Below, piece by piece: positions 26,883-35,809 of a stretch of DNA of 64,000 nt. The notes below the pieces were generated by a model that was given only the letters and a program-made list of their open reading frames with translations, had not been told where the DNA came from and did no database searches. A program made the position numbers and the translations under genes. The DNA is taken from positions 1,769,501 to 1,833,500 of the forward strand of contig NZ_CP134605.1 in the NCBI RefSeq assembly GCF_031844685.1, read 5' to 3'. The stretch is from Streptomyces sp. ITFR-21. Its GTDB lineage: Bacteria > Actinomycetota > Actinomycetes > Streptomycetales > Streptomycetaceae. Numbering within the stretch: the first letter of the stretch is position 1; each line of letters starts with the position of its first letter.

Positions 26883-27791
26883 ATGCCGACACCTCCCCAC
26901 CCGGTCACCAAGGCTGTTATTCCTGCGGCGGGTCTGGGGACCCGGTTTCTGCCGGCGACGAAGGCGACGCCGAAGGAGATGTTGCCGGTGGTGGACAAGC
27001 CGGCGATCCAGTATGTGGTGGAGGAGGCGGTGGCGGCGGGGTTGTCGGACGTGCTGATGATCACGGGGCGGAACAAGCGTCCGTTGGAGGATCACTTCGA
27101 CCGGAACTACGAGTTGGAGGAGGCGTTGACGCGTAAGGGGGATGCGTCGCGGTTGGCGCGGGTGCGGGAGTCGAGTGATCTGGCGACGGTGCACTATGTG
27201 CGGCAGGGGGCGCCGCGGGGGTTGGGGCATGCGGTGTTGTGTGCGGAGCCGCATGTGGGGGATCGGCCGTTCGCGGTGTTGTTGGGGGATGACCTGATCG
27301 ATCCGCGGGATCCGTTGTTGGCGCGGATGATCGCGGTGCAGGGGCGGTACGGGGGCAGTGTGGTGGCGTTGACGGAGGTGGATCCGGGTCAGATCCATTT
27401 GTACGGGGCGGCGGCGATAGTGCCGACGGGTGAGGGGGATGTGGTGCGGGTGACGGGGTTGGTGGAGAAGCCGGATGCGGGGTCGGCTCCGTCGCTTTTC
27501 GCGGTGATCGGGCGGTATGTGCTGGATCCGGCGGTGTTCGGGGTGTTGCGGAGGACGGGTCCGGGGCGGGGTGGGGAGATCCAGTTGACGGATGCGTTGG
27601 AGGTGCTGGCGGAGCGGGGTGGTGACGGTGGTCCGGTGCACGGGGTGGTGTTCACCGGGCGCCGGTACGACACGGGTGACCGGGGTGACTACCTGCGGGC
27701 GATCGTCCGGTTGGCGGCCGAGCGCGAGGACCTCGGCCCCGACTTCCGTACCTGGCTCCGCACCTACGTCACCAAGGAGATGCAGGACTGA
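26883..27791 (+). CDS. galU: UTP-glucose-1-phosphate uridylyltransferase
   Basis: GalU makes UDP-glucose from UTP and glucose-1-phosphate, supplying sugar donors for cell-surface polymers. The 302-residue protein shows the canonical opening VIPAAGLGTRFLPATKATPK followed by EMLPVVDKP, then GLGHAVLCAEP, LLGDDLID, GLVEKP and the late EIQLTDAL and GRRYDTGDRGDYL. Start ATG 26883 with AAGGA upstream. Most codons from about 26920 to 27660 end in G or T (TTG, GAT, GTG, GGG, GCG), unlike its C-rich neighbours, while the last 40 codons return to the local style. It opens the surface-polymer block and is divergent from proB. Confidence 0.95.
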   Translation: MPTPPHPVTKAVIPAAGLGTRFLPATKATPKEMLPVVDKPAIQYVVEEAVAAGLSDVLMITGRNKRPLEDHFDRNYELEEALTRKGDASRLARVRESSDLATVHYVRQGAPRGLGHAVLCAEPHVGDRPFAVLLGDDLIDPRDPLLARMIAVQGRYGGSVVALTEVDPGQIHLYGAAAIVPTGEGDVVRVTGLVEKPDAGSAPSLFAVIGRYVLDPAVFGVLRRTGPGRGGEIQLTDALEVLAERGGDGGPVHGVVFTGRRYDTGDRGDYLRAIVRLAAEREDLGPDFRTWLRTYVTKEMQD

Positions 27792-28207
27792 CGCCCGACG
27801 GGTGAACCGGGCCCGCTGAGGGGCGCGCGAGGCCGGACCCGGCCCCGCCGGCCTCCCGGCGGGCCCTCGTCGTACCCCGGGGCCCGGCCCTGCGCGCCCC
27901 CCGCCCGCGTCCGCGGGGCGCCCCCGCGGCGGCGACGAGGACGCGGCTCCCCGGTGGCGAACGCCGGGTCGAGCGCCGTCCCCCGTTCCGGCGGCATGCC
28001 CGGCGGGCGGCCGCGCCGCGCCCACCACCACGACCACCGCCACGACCGGCCCCCGAGAAGGCGCCGGACGCCACTTCCGCCGTCTCCCGGCACCGCCGCA
28101 CAGGGCCGAACTCTTGAACGATCCGTGACGAGACGCTGAACAGCCGGTGACGCACGTGGGTTAGGCTGTGGAGTCACCGGAGAACGTAATTCCGAGCAGA
28201 GGTGGCT
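27792..28207. other. GC-rich intergenic region before the glycosyltransferase fusion
   Basis: No gene is seen in 416 bp. The right end holds the presumed promoter: TTAGGCT at 28161-28167 is a fair -10, with a poorly matched -35. A CGGCGG-rich area near 27900-28080 yields only artefactual frames. Confidence 0.5.
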
Positions 28208-31114
28208 GTGTCAAGAATGACCAATGCGGCTGAGGGGATGCCCGGCCCCGCACCGGACATCAGCGTCGTCGTCATCGTCTACAACGACGCCGCGCGGCTG
28301 CCGGCGGCCGTGCGGTCCGTTCTCGGTCAATCGCTGCGCAATGTCGAGGTCGTCATCGCCGACGACTGCTCCACGGACGACTCCTACGAGGTCGCCCGGC
28401 AGCTCCAGGCACACGAGCCCGGCCGGGTCCGGGCCATCCGGCTGGCGGAGAACAGCGGCGGCTGCGGCGAGCCCCGCAACCAGGGTGTCAAGGCCGCCAC
28501 CGGCCGCTATGTCATGTTCCTGGACAGCGACGACGTGCTCGATCCGCACGCCTGCCGCAACATGCTGGAAGCCGCCGAGCGGACCGGCGCCGACCTGGTC
28601 TCGGGCAAGTGCGTACGGGTCCACGTGGACAGCCGCCACAACAAGCGCGTCGACTGGTACCCGTGGCTGTACCGCTCCACCCGGACCATCGAAAGCATCA
28701 CGGAGCTGCCCGACCTCTTCGTCTTCGACACCCTCTCCACCAACAAGTGCTACCGCCGGGAATTCCTGCTGGAAAATCAGCTCAGCTTTCCGCGCGGAAT
28801 CCACTACGAGGACCTGCTCTTCTCCGCGCAGGCTTATCTGGCGGCCGACCGGATCACCCTCATTCCGCAGACGGTCTACCACTGGAACGTGGTGGAGAAG
28901 ACCCAGGCGAAATCCATCAGCAACCGGCGCCACGAGATCAACAACTTCGCCGACCGGCTGGAGATCCACCGCCGGGTGGACGCGATCCTGGAGCGCCGCG
29001 GCCTGGACGCGCTGCGGCTGCACAAGGACGTCAAGTTCCTCAAGCACGACCTGGTGCTCTACCTGCGCGACCTGCCCTTCCTGGACGACGGCTACCGCCA
29101 CCGGTTCGCCGAGATGGCCAACGGCTACACCCGGGACTTCCCGCGGCAGGCGTTCGACGCGCTGGACCCGATCCACGCGATCTGCGCCTACCTGCTGCTC
29201 CAGGAGGACTGGCCGAACCTGATGCCGGCCATCGACACCCTGATCAACCGCAGGAAGGTGTCGTCGCCGCTGGTCGAGCGGGACGGCCGGGTCTACTGGT
29301 GCGCGGACCACCTGGACGACCCGCACGCCCGCGCCATACTGGACGTCACCGAGCAGGGCTACCACACCGTCGCGCTGGACTCCCTGTCGCTGCGCGACGA
29401 GCTCACCGGCTACCACGAGGACGCCTCCGGCGTGGTCCTGGACGGCCGGGTCGTCAACCCGCTGGGCGTCGTCCCGCCGGCCGCGCGGCTCACCGCCGAG
29501 CTGGAGTTCAAGGCCCGCCGCCGGAGCCTGCGCAGCTACCGGGTGCCGGTGCCGGCGGTGCGCCACGAAGGCGACTTCATCAGCTGGCACGCCGAGGTGC
29601 CGCTGCGCCGGATGCTCCGCCCGCTGGGCGTCCTCGACGAGGTGTGGGACATCCGGCTGCGGCTGACCGCCGACGGCCGGACCACCACGGGCAAGATCAC
29701 CGCGGGCAACACCGACCTGGAGGACGTCGGCGCGATCGAGGTCCGCCCGCTGCTCACCCGGGCCACCGCCGACCGCCTGCGGCCCGAGGTCTCCGCCCGC
29801 GGCCACCTGGCCTTCGTGCTCGCCCAGCACGGCAGGGCCGCCAGGACCGGCCGTGCGCTGCTGGACCGCAACCTCCAGGGCGCGACCGGCCGCGCCGCCA
29901 AGTCGGTGCTGCGCAAGGCGCGTGCCACCCGCCGCCGCCTCGACTCGGGGCCGGCCAAGGTCCGGGGCTACGAGCGGATGGTCAGGGTGCTGCCGGTGCG
30001 CAAGGGCACCGTCGTCTTCGAGAGCCACCTCGGCAAGCAGTACAGCGACAGCCCGCGGGCGATCCACGAGGAGCTGCGCCGCCGCAAGGCCCCCGTGCAC
30101 GCCGTCTGGTCCTACGACGGCAAGAAGCCGCCGGCGGACTACCCGCGGGACGCGGAGCTGGTCCGGCGGTGGTCGTGGAAGTACCTGCGGGCGCTGGCCC
30201 AGGCCGAGTTCTGGATCGACAACCAGGGCTACCCGCTCAAGCTGTCCAAACGGCCCGAGACCACGTATATCCAGACCTGGCACGGCTCGGCGCTCAAGCG
30301 GATGGGCTTCGACGAGCCGAAGTACCGGATCATGTCCGAGGGCGACCAGCGGGACTACCAGCGGGCGCTGGACCGGTTCGACCACTTCGTGGTCCGCTCC
30401 GAGCACGACGTACGGACCCTGGCCCGCGCCTACCGGCTGCCGGACGACAAACTGCTGCGCACCGGGTATCCGCGCAACGACGCCCTGGTACGGGCCCGGA
30501 CGGCGGTCGGGCGGCCGCCCGAGGCGCGGGAGCTGGCCGAGAGGCTGGGGCTGCGGGACGGGCTGCCGGTGGTGCTGTACGCGCCGACGTTCCGGGCGGC
30601 GGCCGACGGCAAGGTGCGGGCCTTCGAGCCGCCCTTCGACGTGGAGGCGTTCGCCGACCGGTTCGGCGCGGAGTTCACCCTGCTGGTGCGCTCGCACTAC
30701 CTCAACAAGGTGACGCTGCCGCCGTCGGTCGCCGGCCGGCTCGTCGACGTCACCGCGGTACCCGACATCACCCCGCTGCTGCTGCTCGCCGACGCGCTGG
30801 TCACCGACTATTCCTCGGTGATGTTCGACTACGCGCTGCTGGGGCGCCCGATCGTCTTCTACGCCTACGACTGGGAGGAGTACGCGCACGACATCCGCGG
30901 CACGTACTTCAACCTGCTGGAGGAGGCGCCGGGTCCGGTGGCACGGACCCAGGAGGAGCTCTTCACCACGCTGGCCGACCTCGACGCGGTCCGGACCAAG
31001 TACGGCGACCAGGTGCGGGACTTCGTGGCCCGGTACGGCGAGTACGACCACGGCGACGCGGCGGCCGCGATCGCGGACCGCTTCTTCGGCCCGGCAGGGG
31101 GGACCCGGCGATGA
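28208..31114 (+). CDS. GT2 glycosyltransferase fused to CDP-glycerol glycerophosphotransferase (TagF-like)
   Basis: A 968-residue two-module enzyme for a teichoic-acid-type polymer. Residues about 17-130 are a GT2/GT-A domain (SVVVIVYNDAARLP, ADDCSTDDS, YVMFLDSDDV), followed by a long helical linker region with HYEDLLFSAQAYLA. From about 595 a CDP-glycerol glycerophosphotransferase module carries FESHLGKQYSDSPR, IQTWHGSALKRMG, VLYAPTFR and ALVTDYSSVMFDYALLGRP. In TagF/TarF-type enzymes this module transfers glycerol (or ribitol) phosphate from a CDP-activated donor. Start GTG 28208 has AGAGG 5 bases upstream. The stop overlaps the next gene's start (ATGA). It acts at the inner face of the membrane. 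Confidence 0.9.
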   Translation: MSRMTNAAEGMPGPAPDISVVVIVYNDAARLPAAVRSVLGQSLRNVEVVIADDCSTDDSYEVARQLQAHEPGRVRAIRLAENSGGCGEPRNQGVKAATGRYVMFLDSDDVLDPHACRNMLEAAERTGADLVSGKCVRVHVDSRHNKRVDWYPWLYRSTRTIESITELPDLFVFDTLSTNKCYRREFLLENQLSFPRGIHYEDLLFSAQAYLAADRITLIPQTVYHWNVVEKTQAKSISNRRHEINNFADRLEIHRRVDAILERRGLDALRLHKDVKFLKHDLVLYLRDLPFLDDGYRHRFAEMANGYTRDFPRQAFDALDPIHAICAYLLLQEDWPNLMPAIDTLINRRKVSSPLVERDGRVYWCADHLDDPHARAILDVTEQGYHTVALDSLSLRDELTGYHEDASGVVLDGRVVNPLGVVPPAARLTAELEFKARRRSLRSYRVPVPAVRHEGDFISWHAEVPLRRMLRPLGVLDEVWDIRLRLTADGRTTTGKITAGNTDLEDVGAIEVRPLLTRATADRLRPEVSARGHLAFVLAQHGRAARTGRALLDRNLQGATGRAAKSVLRKARATRRRLDSGPAKVRGYERMVRVLPVRKGTVVFESHLGKQYSDSPRAIHEELRRRKAPVHAVWSYDGKKPPADYPRDAELVRRWSWKYLRALAQAEFWIDNQGYPLKLSKRPETTYIQTWHGSALKRMGFDEPKYRIMSEGDQRDYQRALDRFDHFVVRSEHDVRTLARAYRLPDDKLLRTGYPRNDALVRARTAVGRPPEARELAERLGLRDGLPVVLYAPTFRAAADGKVRAFEPPFDVEAFADRFGAEFTLLVRSHYLNKVTLPPSVAGRLVDVTAVPDITPLLLLADALVTDYSSVMFDYALLGRPIVFYAYDWEEYAHDIRGTYFNLLEEAPGPVARTQEELFTTLADLDAVRTKYGDQVRDFVARYGEYDHGDAAAAIADRFFGPAGGTRR

Positions 31115-32277
31115 CCGAGCCCGCAGTGCGGCCGTCCGCGCCGCGTGACATCTTCTTCGTCGCCAACGAGGTCAACGAGCTCGGCGGGGTGGCCCGCTGG
31201 CAGGCCCAGATGGCGGGGCTGTTCGCGGCCCGCGGCCACCGGGTGACCGTCGTCGGCGTCGCTCCGCCCGAGGTGCCGATGGACCTCGGCGGCCATCCGC
31301 CGTTCGACGCCGTCACGCTCTACGAGGTCCGGCCGCCCGGCCGGCGGCCGAAGTCGCCGCTGGGCCGGGCCAACCCGGCGGCCCGGCTCCGGGAGGCGGC
31401 CCGCGACAGGGGCGTCCGGCAGGCCGCCGCGAAGCTCTCCGCGCTGTTCCGGGCGGCGCGCCCCGGCGCCGTGATCATCGTCACCCAGGTGTGGGCGATG
31501 GAATGGGTGGCGGTCGCGGACACCGCGGGTCACCGGGTGATCGGGATGAGCCACGAGTCGTACGCGTACTCGCGGCAGTCCTCGCGCTTCCAGCGGGTGG
31601 AGAGGCTCTTCCGGGGCGTGGACCGGCTGGTGCTGCTCACCCAGGAGGACGCGGACCTGTGGGCGGGCCGCGGTCTGAACAACGTCGGCTTCATGCCCAA
31701 TCCGCTGCCGATGATGCCGGAGGTGCCGTCGCCGCGCACCGAGAAGGTGGTGGCCAGCGTGGGACGGCTCAGCCACCAGAAGGGCATCGACATGCTGCTC
31801 GACGCCTGGGCGGAGGCGGCCCCGCTGGCGCCCGGCTGGCGGCTGCGGATCCACGGCGCCGGCGAGCTGGCGGAGCCGCTCCGGCGGCAGTGCGCGGAGC
31901 TGGGCCTGGACGACTCGGTGGAGTGGGCCGGGCAGACCGCGGACGTACCGGGCGCGCTGCGGGCCGCCTCGGTGTTCGTCCAGTCCTCGCGCGGCGAGGG
32001 CTTCCCGCTGGCGCTGCTGGAGGCGATGGCCTGCGGACTGCCGTGCGCGGCCTTCGACTGCGCGCCGGGCGTGCACGAGATCGTCGACGACGGCGTGGAC
32101 GGCCTGCTGGCCCGGCCCGGCAACACCTCGGAGCTGGCCCGCCGGCTGGTCCGGCTGATGAACGACGGCGACGAGCGGGACCGGATGGGCGAGCTGGCCC
32201 GGCGCAGCGTCCAGCGCTACACCCCCGAGGCCATCACCACCCGCTGGGAGGAGCTCTTCGCCTTCCTGGAGCGCTGA
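31111..32277 (+). CDS. GT4 family glycosyltransferase
   Basis: A 388-residue GT-B enzyme. The N-terminal half opens FVANEVNELGGVARWQAQMA, with the Gly-Gly donor loop, and has SHESYAYSRQSSRFQRVERL; the C-terminal half has the nucleotide-sugar site VASVGRLSHQKGIDMLLDAW and the ExxE motif in SSRGEGFPLALLEAMACGLP. Start ATG 31111 overlaps the stop of the TagF-like gene by 4 bases, so the two are translationally coupled and should work on the same glycopolymer, for example by decorating or priming it. The stop codon is part of an 8-bp repeat array. Confidence 0.92.
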   Translation: MTEPAVRPSAPRDIFFVANEVNELGGVARWQAQMAGLFAARGHRVTVVGVAPPEVPMDLGGHPPFDAVTLYEVRPPGRRPKSPLGRANPAARLREAARDRGVRQAAAKLSALFRAARPGAVIIVTQVWAMEWVAVADTAGHRVIGMSHESYAYSRQSSRFQRVERLFRGVDRLVLLTQEDADLWAGRGLNNVGFMPNPLPMMPEVPSPRTEKVVASVGRLSHQKGIDMLLDAWAEAAPLAPGWRLRIHGAGELAEPLRRQCAELGLDDSVEWAGQTADVPGALRAASVFVQSSRGEGFPLALLEAMACGLPCAAFDCAPGVHEIVDDGVDGLLARPGNTSELARRLVRLMNDGDERDRMGELARRSVQRYTPEAITTRWEELFAFLER

Positions 32278-32362
32278 GCGGGTCAGCGGGTCAGCGGGTC
32301 AGCGGGTCAGCGGGTCAGCGGGTCAGCGGGTCAGCGGGTCAGCGGGTCAGCGGGTCAGCGGG
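32275..32362 (+). repeat. Eleven tandem copies of the 8-bp unit TCAGCGGG
   Basis: Ten perfect TCAGCGGG units run from 32283 to 32362, preceded by a TGAGCGGG copy (32275-32282) that contains the TGA stop of the GT4 gene. The array is followed by a short hairpin GCGGGAT-GATCCCGC. The unit length is not a multiple of three. Confidence 0.95.
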
Positions 32363-32542
32363 ATGATCCCGCGACGGGGCTCGGCCGGTCCGCTCATCCG
32401 GCCGGTCCGGCCGTGCGGCTGCCCGGCGGGCAGTTGTGAGCGTGCGGCTGCGCGGCGGGCGGCTATAGGGCGGGCGGCTGTCCCGCGGACAGCCGCCCGG
32501 CGGGGCAGGCGACGGATTGTGCGCTCGTCCGGGTCCGCCCGG

Positions 32543-33775
32543 CTACCGGTTGGCGGGCTCCGGGACGGGCCGGGGCTCGCACCCGGCGGCTGTCCCGGGA
32601 CCGGCCCCGGCGGGCCGGCTCTGGCCGGGTACGGGCGTCCCGCCCCGCTCCAGCCACCGCTTCGGCGTGTGCCGGCGCATCCAGCGCTCGCCGGGCTCCT
32701 CCACGTAGCGGAACAGCAGCCATGCCAGGGCGTTCCCGACGACGCCCATGGCGAGCAGGCTGAGCAGCGCCCAGTTGTCGTCAGGCAGCCGGCCCCAGAG
32801 GTAGGTGGCGATCCGGCTCAGCGAGTGGTGGAGCAGGTAGAAGCAGTACGACCACGCGCCGAGGAGCACCAGCGGCCTGGTGTTGAGCAGCCCGCGCCGC
32901 CCGCGCACCTCCCGCTGCACGAACGCCAGGATGATCAGCACCGACAGGATCGCGATGACCGGCCGCAGGGTGTAGTCGAGCTGCTGGTCCACCCCGACCG
33001 CGAAGTTCGGCCGGCCCTTGTAGTAGACCCCGACGTAGCCGGCCAGCAGCAGCACCGGCACCACCGGCCGCAGCGGCAGCCGCCAGCCGCGCCTGACGGC
33101 GAGCGCGACCGTCATGCCGAGCAGGAACTCCGGCAGGTACACCACCGGCAGCCGCATGATCCAGCTCGCCGTGGCGGGGGCGGCGTTGAGCACCGCGAGC
33201 CAGTCGGTCAGCCACATGCCGATCAGGCCCAGCGCCGTCGCCGACACCAGCACCCGGGTGCGGCAGCGCTGCGCGAGCCGGCCCAGCAGCGGGAACAGCA
33301 GGTAGAAGAGCAGCTCGACGCTGAGCGTCCAGGTGACCTCGTTGCCCGGCAGCGTCGGATAGACGTGCGGCGGCCAGGTCTGGACGAGGAACACCGACAG
33401 GATCAGGCTCGGCCAGTCGATGGTCAGGTGCGCCATCACGTAGTACGCCTGGACGGCCGGCAGCAGGGCGACCAGGTGCGCGGGCCAGATCCGGCCGACC
33501 CGCCGCCAGTAGAAGACCCCGGGGTGCTCGTGCGGCTTGAAGACCCACATCAGCAGGAAGCCGGAGAGCACGAAGAAGAAGGTGACGCCCTGCCCGCCGA
33601 TCATCGAGTACGGGAAGATCACCGGCACCCGCCCGAAGCCGGTCTCGCCGCCGTTGCCGGTGAAGTGGAAGGTGAAGACGGCGAACGCGGCGAAGAACCG
33701 CAGGCTGGTCAGCGAGTCCAGGCGTTTGGGCAGCGGCGGGGACGCCGCGTCTGTCCGGGTGCCTCGTATCGCCAT
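32543..33775 (-). CDS. Acyltransferase 3 family membrane protein
   Basis: These integral membrane enzymes O-acylate sugars or lipids on cell-surface polymers. The 410-residue protein has about ten transmembrane helices, the family's N-terminal LTSLRFFAAFAVFTFHF with the catalytic His, the FFFVLSGFLL motif, the YWRRVGRIWPAHL arginine region and a late cytoplasmic SRIATYLWG loop. A hydrophilic Pro/Arg-rich tail follows. Start ATG 33775. It faces the GT4 gene tail to tail and shares the surface-polymer block, so acylation of the glycopolymer or exopolysaccharide is likely. The substrate is not known. Confidence 0.92.
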   Translation of the reverse strand: MAIRGTRTDAASPPLPKRLDSLTSLRFFAAFAVFTFHFTGNGGETGFGRVPVIFPYSMIGGQGVTFFFVLSGFLLMWVFKPHEHPGVFYWRRVGRIWPAHLVALLPAVQAYYVMAHLTIDWPSLILSVFLVQTWPPHVYPTLPGNEVTWTLSVELLFYLLFPLLGRLAQRCRTRVLVSATALGLIGMWLTDWLAVLNAAPATASWIMRLPVVYLPEFLLGMTVALAVRRGWRLPLRPVVPVLLLAGYVGVYYKGRPNFAVGVDQQLDYTLRPVIAILSVLIILAFVQREVRGRRGLLNTRPLVLLGAWSYCFYLLHHSLSRIATYLWGRLPDDNWALLSLLAMGVVGNALAWLLFRYVEEPGERWMRRHTPKRWLERGGTPVPGQSRPAGAGPGTAAGCEPRPVPEPANR

Positions 33776-33961
33776 GGTGATGCGGTCGACCTCTTCGCGC
33801 CTCGTGGGTGGCTCAGGGATGACTCGGAAATGACTCGTCGGTGACTCGTCCGGGAACGGAATGCGATCGTCCGGAGAACGCTAGGCCACCGGGCCCCGGC
33901 TGTCCAGATTGGGCGGATTTCCTGTCCCCCAGCTGTGTCGCCGGTCTGAACATCATGGGAT

Positions 33962-35545
33962 TCAGCGGCCTAGCATCCTGCGCAGCCGGCCGCCGGCGAC
34001 CCTTCGCGCGCCCTGGACGCCGTCGGCGACCCGCAGGATCAGCGCGCGGCCCGCGGTGATGTGCGCCTGCACCAGCAGCACCTGGCCGGTCGGCCGGACC
34101 ACCGCGCCGCGCCGTACCTCCTGGCCGTCGGCGGCGCGCACCTCGACCGGGGTGCGCTGGTCGGTGCCGGCGTAGCGGATCTCGGCGCTGATGTGCCAGA
34201 TCGCGAGCCGGCCGCTGCGGGCGAGGTCGGCGGTGTTCAGCCGCAGCGCGCCGGTCCAGCCGCCGCCCTCCCGCACCAGCGGCGCCTCCACCGCGATCGC
34301 GGCCTTCGGGGTGCCCCGCTCGGTCAGCTCCACCCGCAGCGCCACCGGGTGCAGCGCGCCCAGCCGCCCGTAGAGCTCGTGCACCCGCAGGTCCAGCCGG
34401 GTGTGGGTGCCGGTGTGCACCCGGGCGTCCACCGTCACCGGGAGCTCCGCCGGGCCCAGCTCGGCCAGCTCCGGCGGCGGCGTGGTGCCGTACGGTGGGA
34501 TCAGCCGCGGCGGGCGGGCGGCCAGCTCCACCAGCCGGCCGATCCCGGCGGCGCCGGGCTCGGGGTCGTTGGCGCCCGGCGCGGTCAGCGCACGGACCGT
34601 CCAGCGGGCCGGGACCGTGGCCAGCGCGACGCCCTCGCGGTCGAAGCCGCCCACGTAGTCGCGGGCCGACCGCCACCACTCGGTGACGTACGCGGCCGGG
34701 CGCTGCGGCAGCTCCCTTATGTACATGGGCAGGTCGTAGTCGAGGAACTTCGCCTGCGCGGCTTCCGCCAGGCCGTACGCGCCCGCGTCCCGCAGGGTGT
34801 CCACCACGCCGCGGTGGGCGGCCACCCGGTGCCGCCAGTTGCCGATGTCGGCCCGGCGCAGCGAGATGGACAAGGTGGCGGCCTGGCGGCGGACGTTCCA
34901 CACGTAGACCGGGGCGTCGGTGAAGACGATGCGCGGGCGGGCCGCGTAGAGCCGGGCGGTGAAGACGAAGTCCTCGTAGTGGAAGGCGCCGTCGGGGAAG
35001 GTGAGGCGGCGGTCGCGGAGGAAGGAGGTGCGATAGAGCTTGTTGACCGACAGGGTGTCCCAGAGCAGTTCGGGGTGCTCGGCGATGCCCTGCAGGATGG
35101 TGCCGGGCAGGGTGGCACCGGCGGCGCGGTCGTAGAGCTGCGGCGCCCACACCGTCTCCCGGCCGCCGGGCAGTTCACGGCGGATCGCCTGGCCGGCCAC
35201 CACGTCGGCGCGGTACCGCTCGGCCGGCGGCAGCAGGGCGTCGACGGCGCCGGGCGGCAGGACGTCGTCGCTGTCCAGGAAGAGCAGGTACGGGAAGGCG
35301 GCGGCGCCGATACCGTCGTTGCGGGGGGTGCCGCAGCCCCGGCTGTTGGTGGCGCGCGGCACCAGGCGCAGCCGGGCGTTGGCGGCGAGCAGGGGGGCGA
35401 GGACCTCGGCGGTGCCGTCGGTGGAGCAGTCGTCCACGACGATGACCTCGCCGATCGCGTCACCCTGCGCGAGGGCCGATTCCACGGCGGTGGTGACATG
35501 TTCGGCGTCGTTGTAGGTGATCACGACGACGCTGACGCGTGCCAT
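33962..35545 (-). CDS. GT2 family glycosyltransferase (TagF-fusion-like)
   Basis: A 527-residue protein with an N-terminal GT-A domain: VSVVVITYNDAEHVTTAVES, DDCSTDGT, FLDSDD, then WDTLSVNKLYRTSFL and FHYEDFVFTARLYAA. The domain and its linker match the front of the 968-residue fusion at 28208 in order and motifs, but the glycerophosphotransferase module is missing. The C-terminal 200 residues are beta-rich (LDLRVHELYGRLG, IWHISAEIRYAGT), possibly a substrate-binding module also found in the middle of the fusion. The start is ATG 35545; the longer frame to 35695 has a non-family front. It probably serves the same polymer pathway. Confidence 0.88.
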   Translation of the reverse strand: MARVSVVVITYNDAEHVTTAVESALAQGDAIGEVIVVDDCSTDGTAEVLAPLLAANARLRLVPRATNSRGCGTPRNDGIGAAAFPYLLFLDSDDVLPPGAVDALLPPAERYRADVVAGQAIRRELPGGRETVWAPQLYDRAAGATLPGTILQGIAEHPELLWDTLSVNKLYRTSFLRDRRLTFPDGAFHYEDFVFTARLYAARPRIVFTDAPVYVWNVRRQAATLSISLRRADIGNWRHRVAAHRGVVDTLRDAGAYGLAEAAQAKFLDYDLPMYIRELPQRPAAYVTEWWRSARDYVGGFDREGVALATVPARWTVRALTAPGANDPEPGAAGIGRLVELAARPPRLIPPYGTTPPPELAELGPAELPVTVDARVHTGTHTRLDLRVHELYGRLGALHPVALRVELTERGTPKAAIAVEAPLVREGGGWTGALRLNTADLARSGRLAIWHISAEIRYAGTDQRTPVEVRAADGQEVRRGAVVRPTGQVLLVQAHITAGRALILRVADGVQGARRVAGGRLRRMLGR

Positions 35546-35730
35546 CAAGGACCCTCGCTTCTGATCGGCCTTCAAGCGCCCAAGCGTAGTATTTGTCGGC
35601 TTCGCTCGCGCACACCGGGGTGAATTCGCGGGGTCCCGGTCCGGAACATCCCGCCGAACGTCCCCGAACGCCCCGCCACCCCCGCGCCCCTCCACCGACC
35701 CCCGCCCCGCCCGGCCCCCGCCTTCCCCGG

Positions 35731-35809
35731 CCTACGCAAACGGGTCGAACCCTTTGGACTCCGTCCAGGCCCCCCACCCCCGCCGCCTACGCAAACGGAT
35801 CGAAACCCC
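35731..35809. repeat. Duplicated copy of the obg 3' end
   Basis: The plus-strand sequence CCTACGCAAACGG, then [G/A]TCGAA, occurs at 35731 and again at 35786, where it encodes the end of obg (GFDPFA and stop). The 55-base offset is not a multiple of three, so the first copy is out of frame and untranslated. Confidence 0.7.

Noticed and set aside
26712..28043. 443-codon minus-strand frame opposite galU
   Set aside because: Open only because galU uses G/T-ending codons; the translation is His/Arg/Pro-rich nonsense.
28211..31051. 946-codon minus-strand frame opposite the TagF-like fusion
   Set aside because: Low-complexity Val/Gln/Arg translation, no motifs, antisense to a well-supported gene.
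32275..32362. CRISPR-like array
   Set aside because: Units are 8 bases and contiguous with no spacers; a simple tandem repeat.
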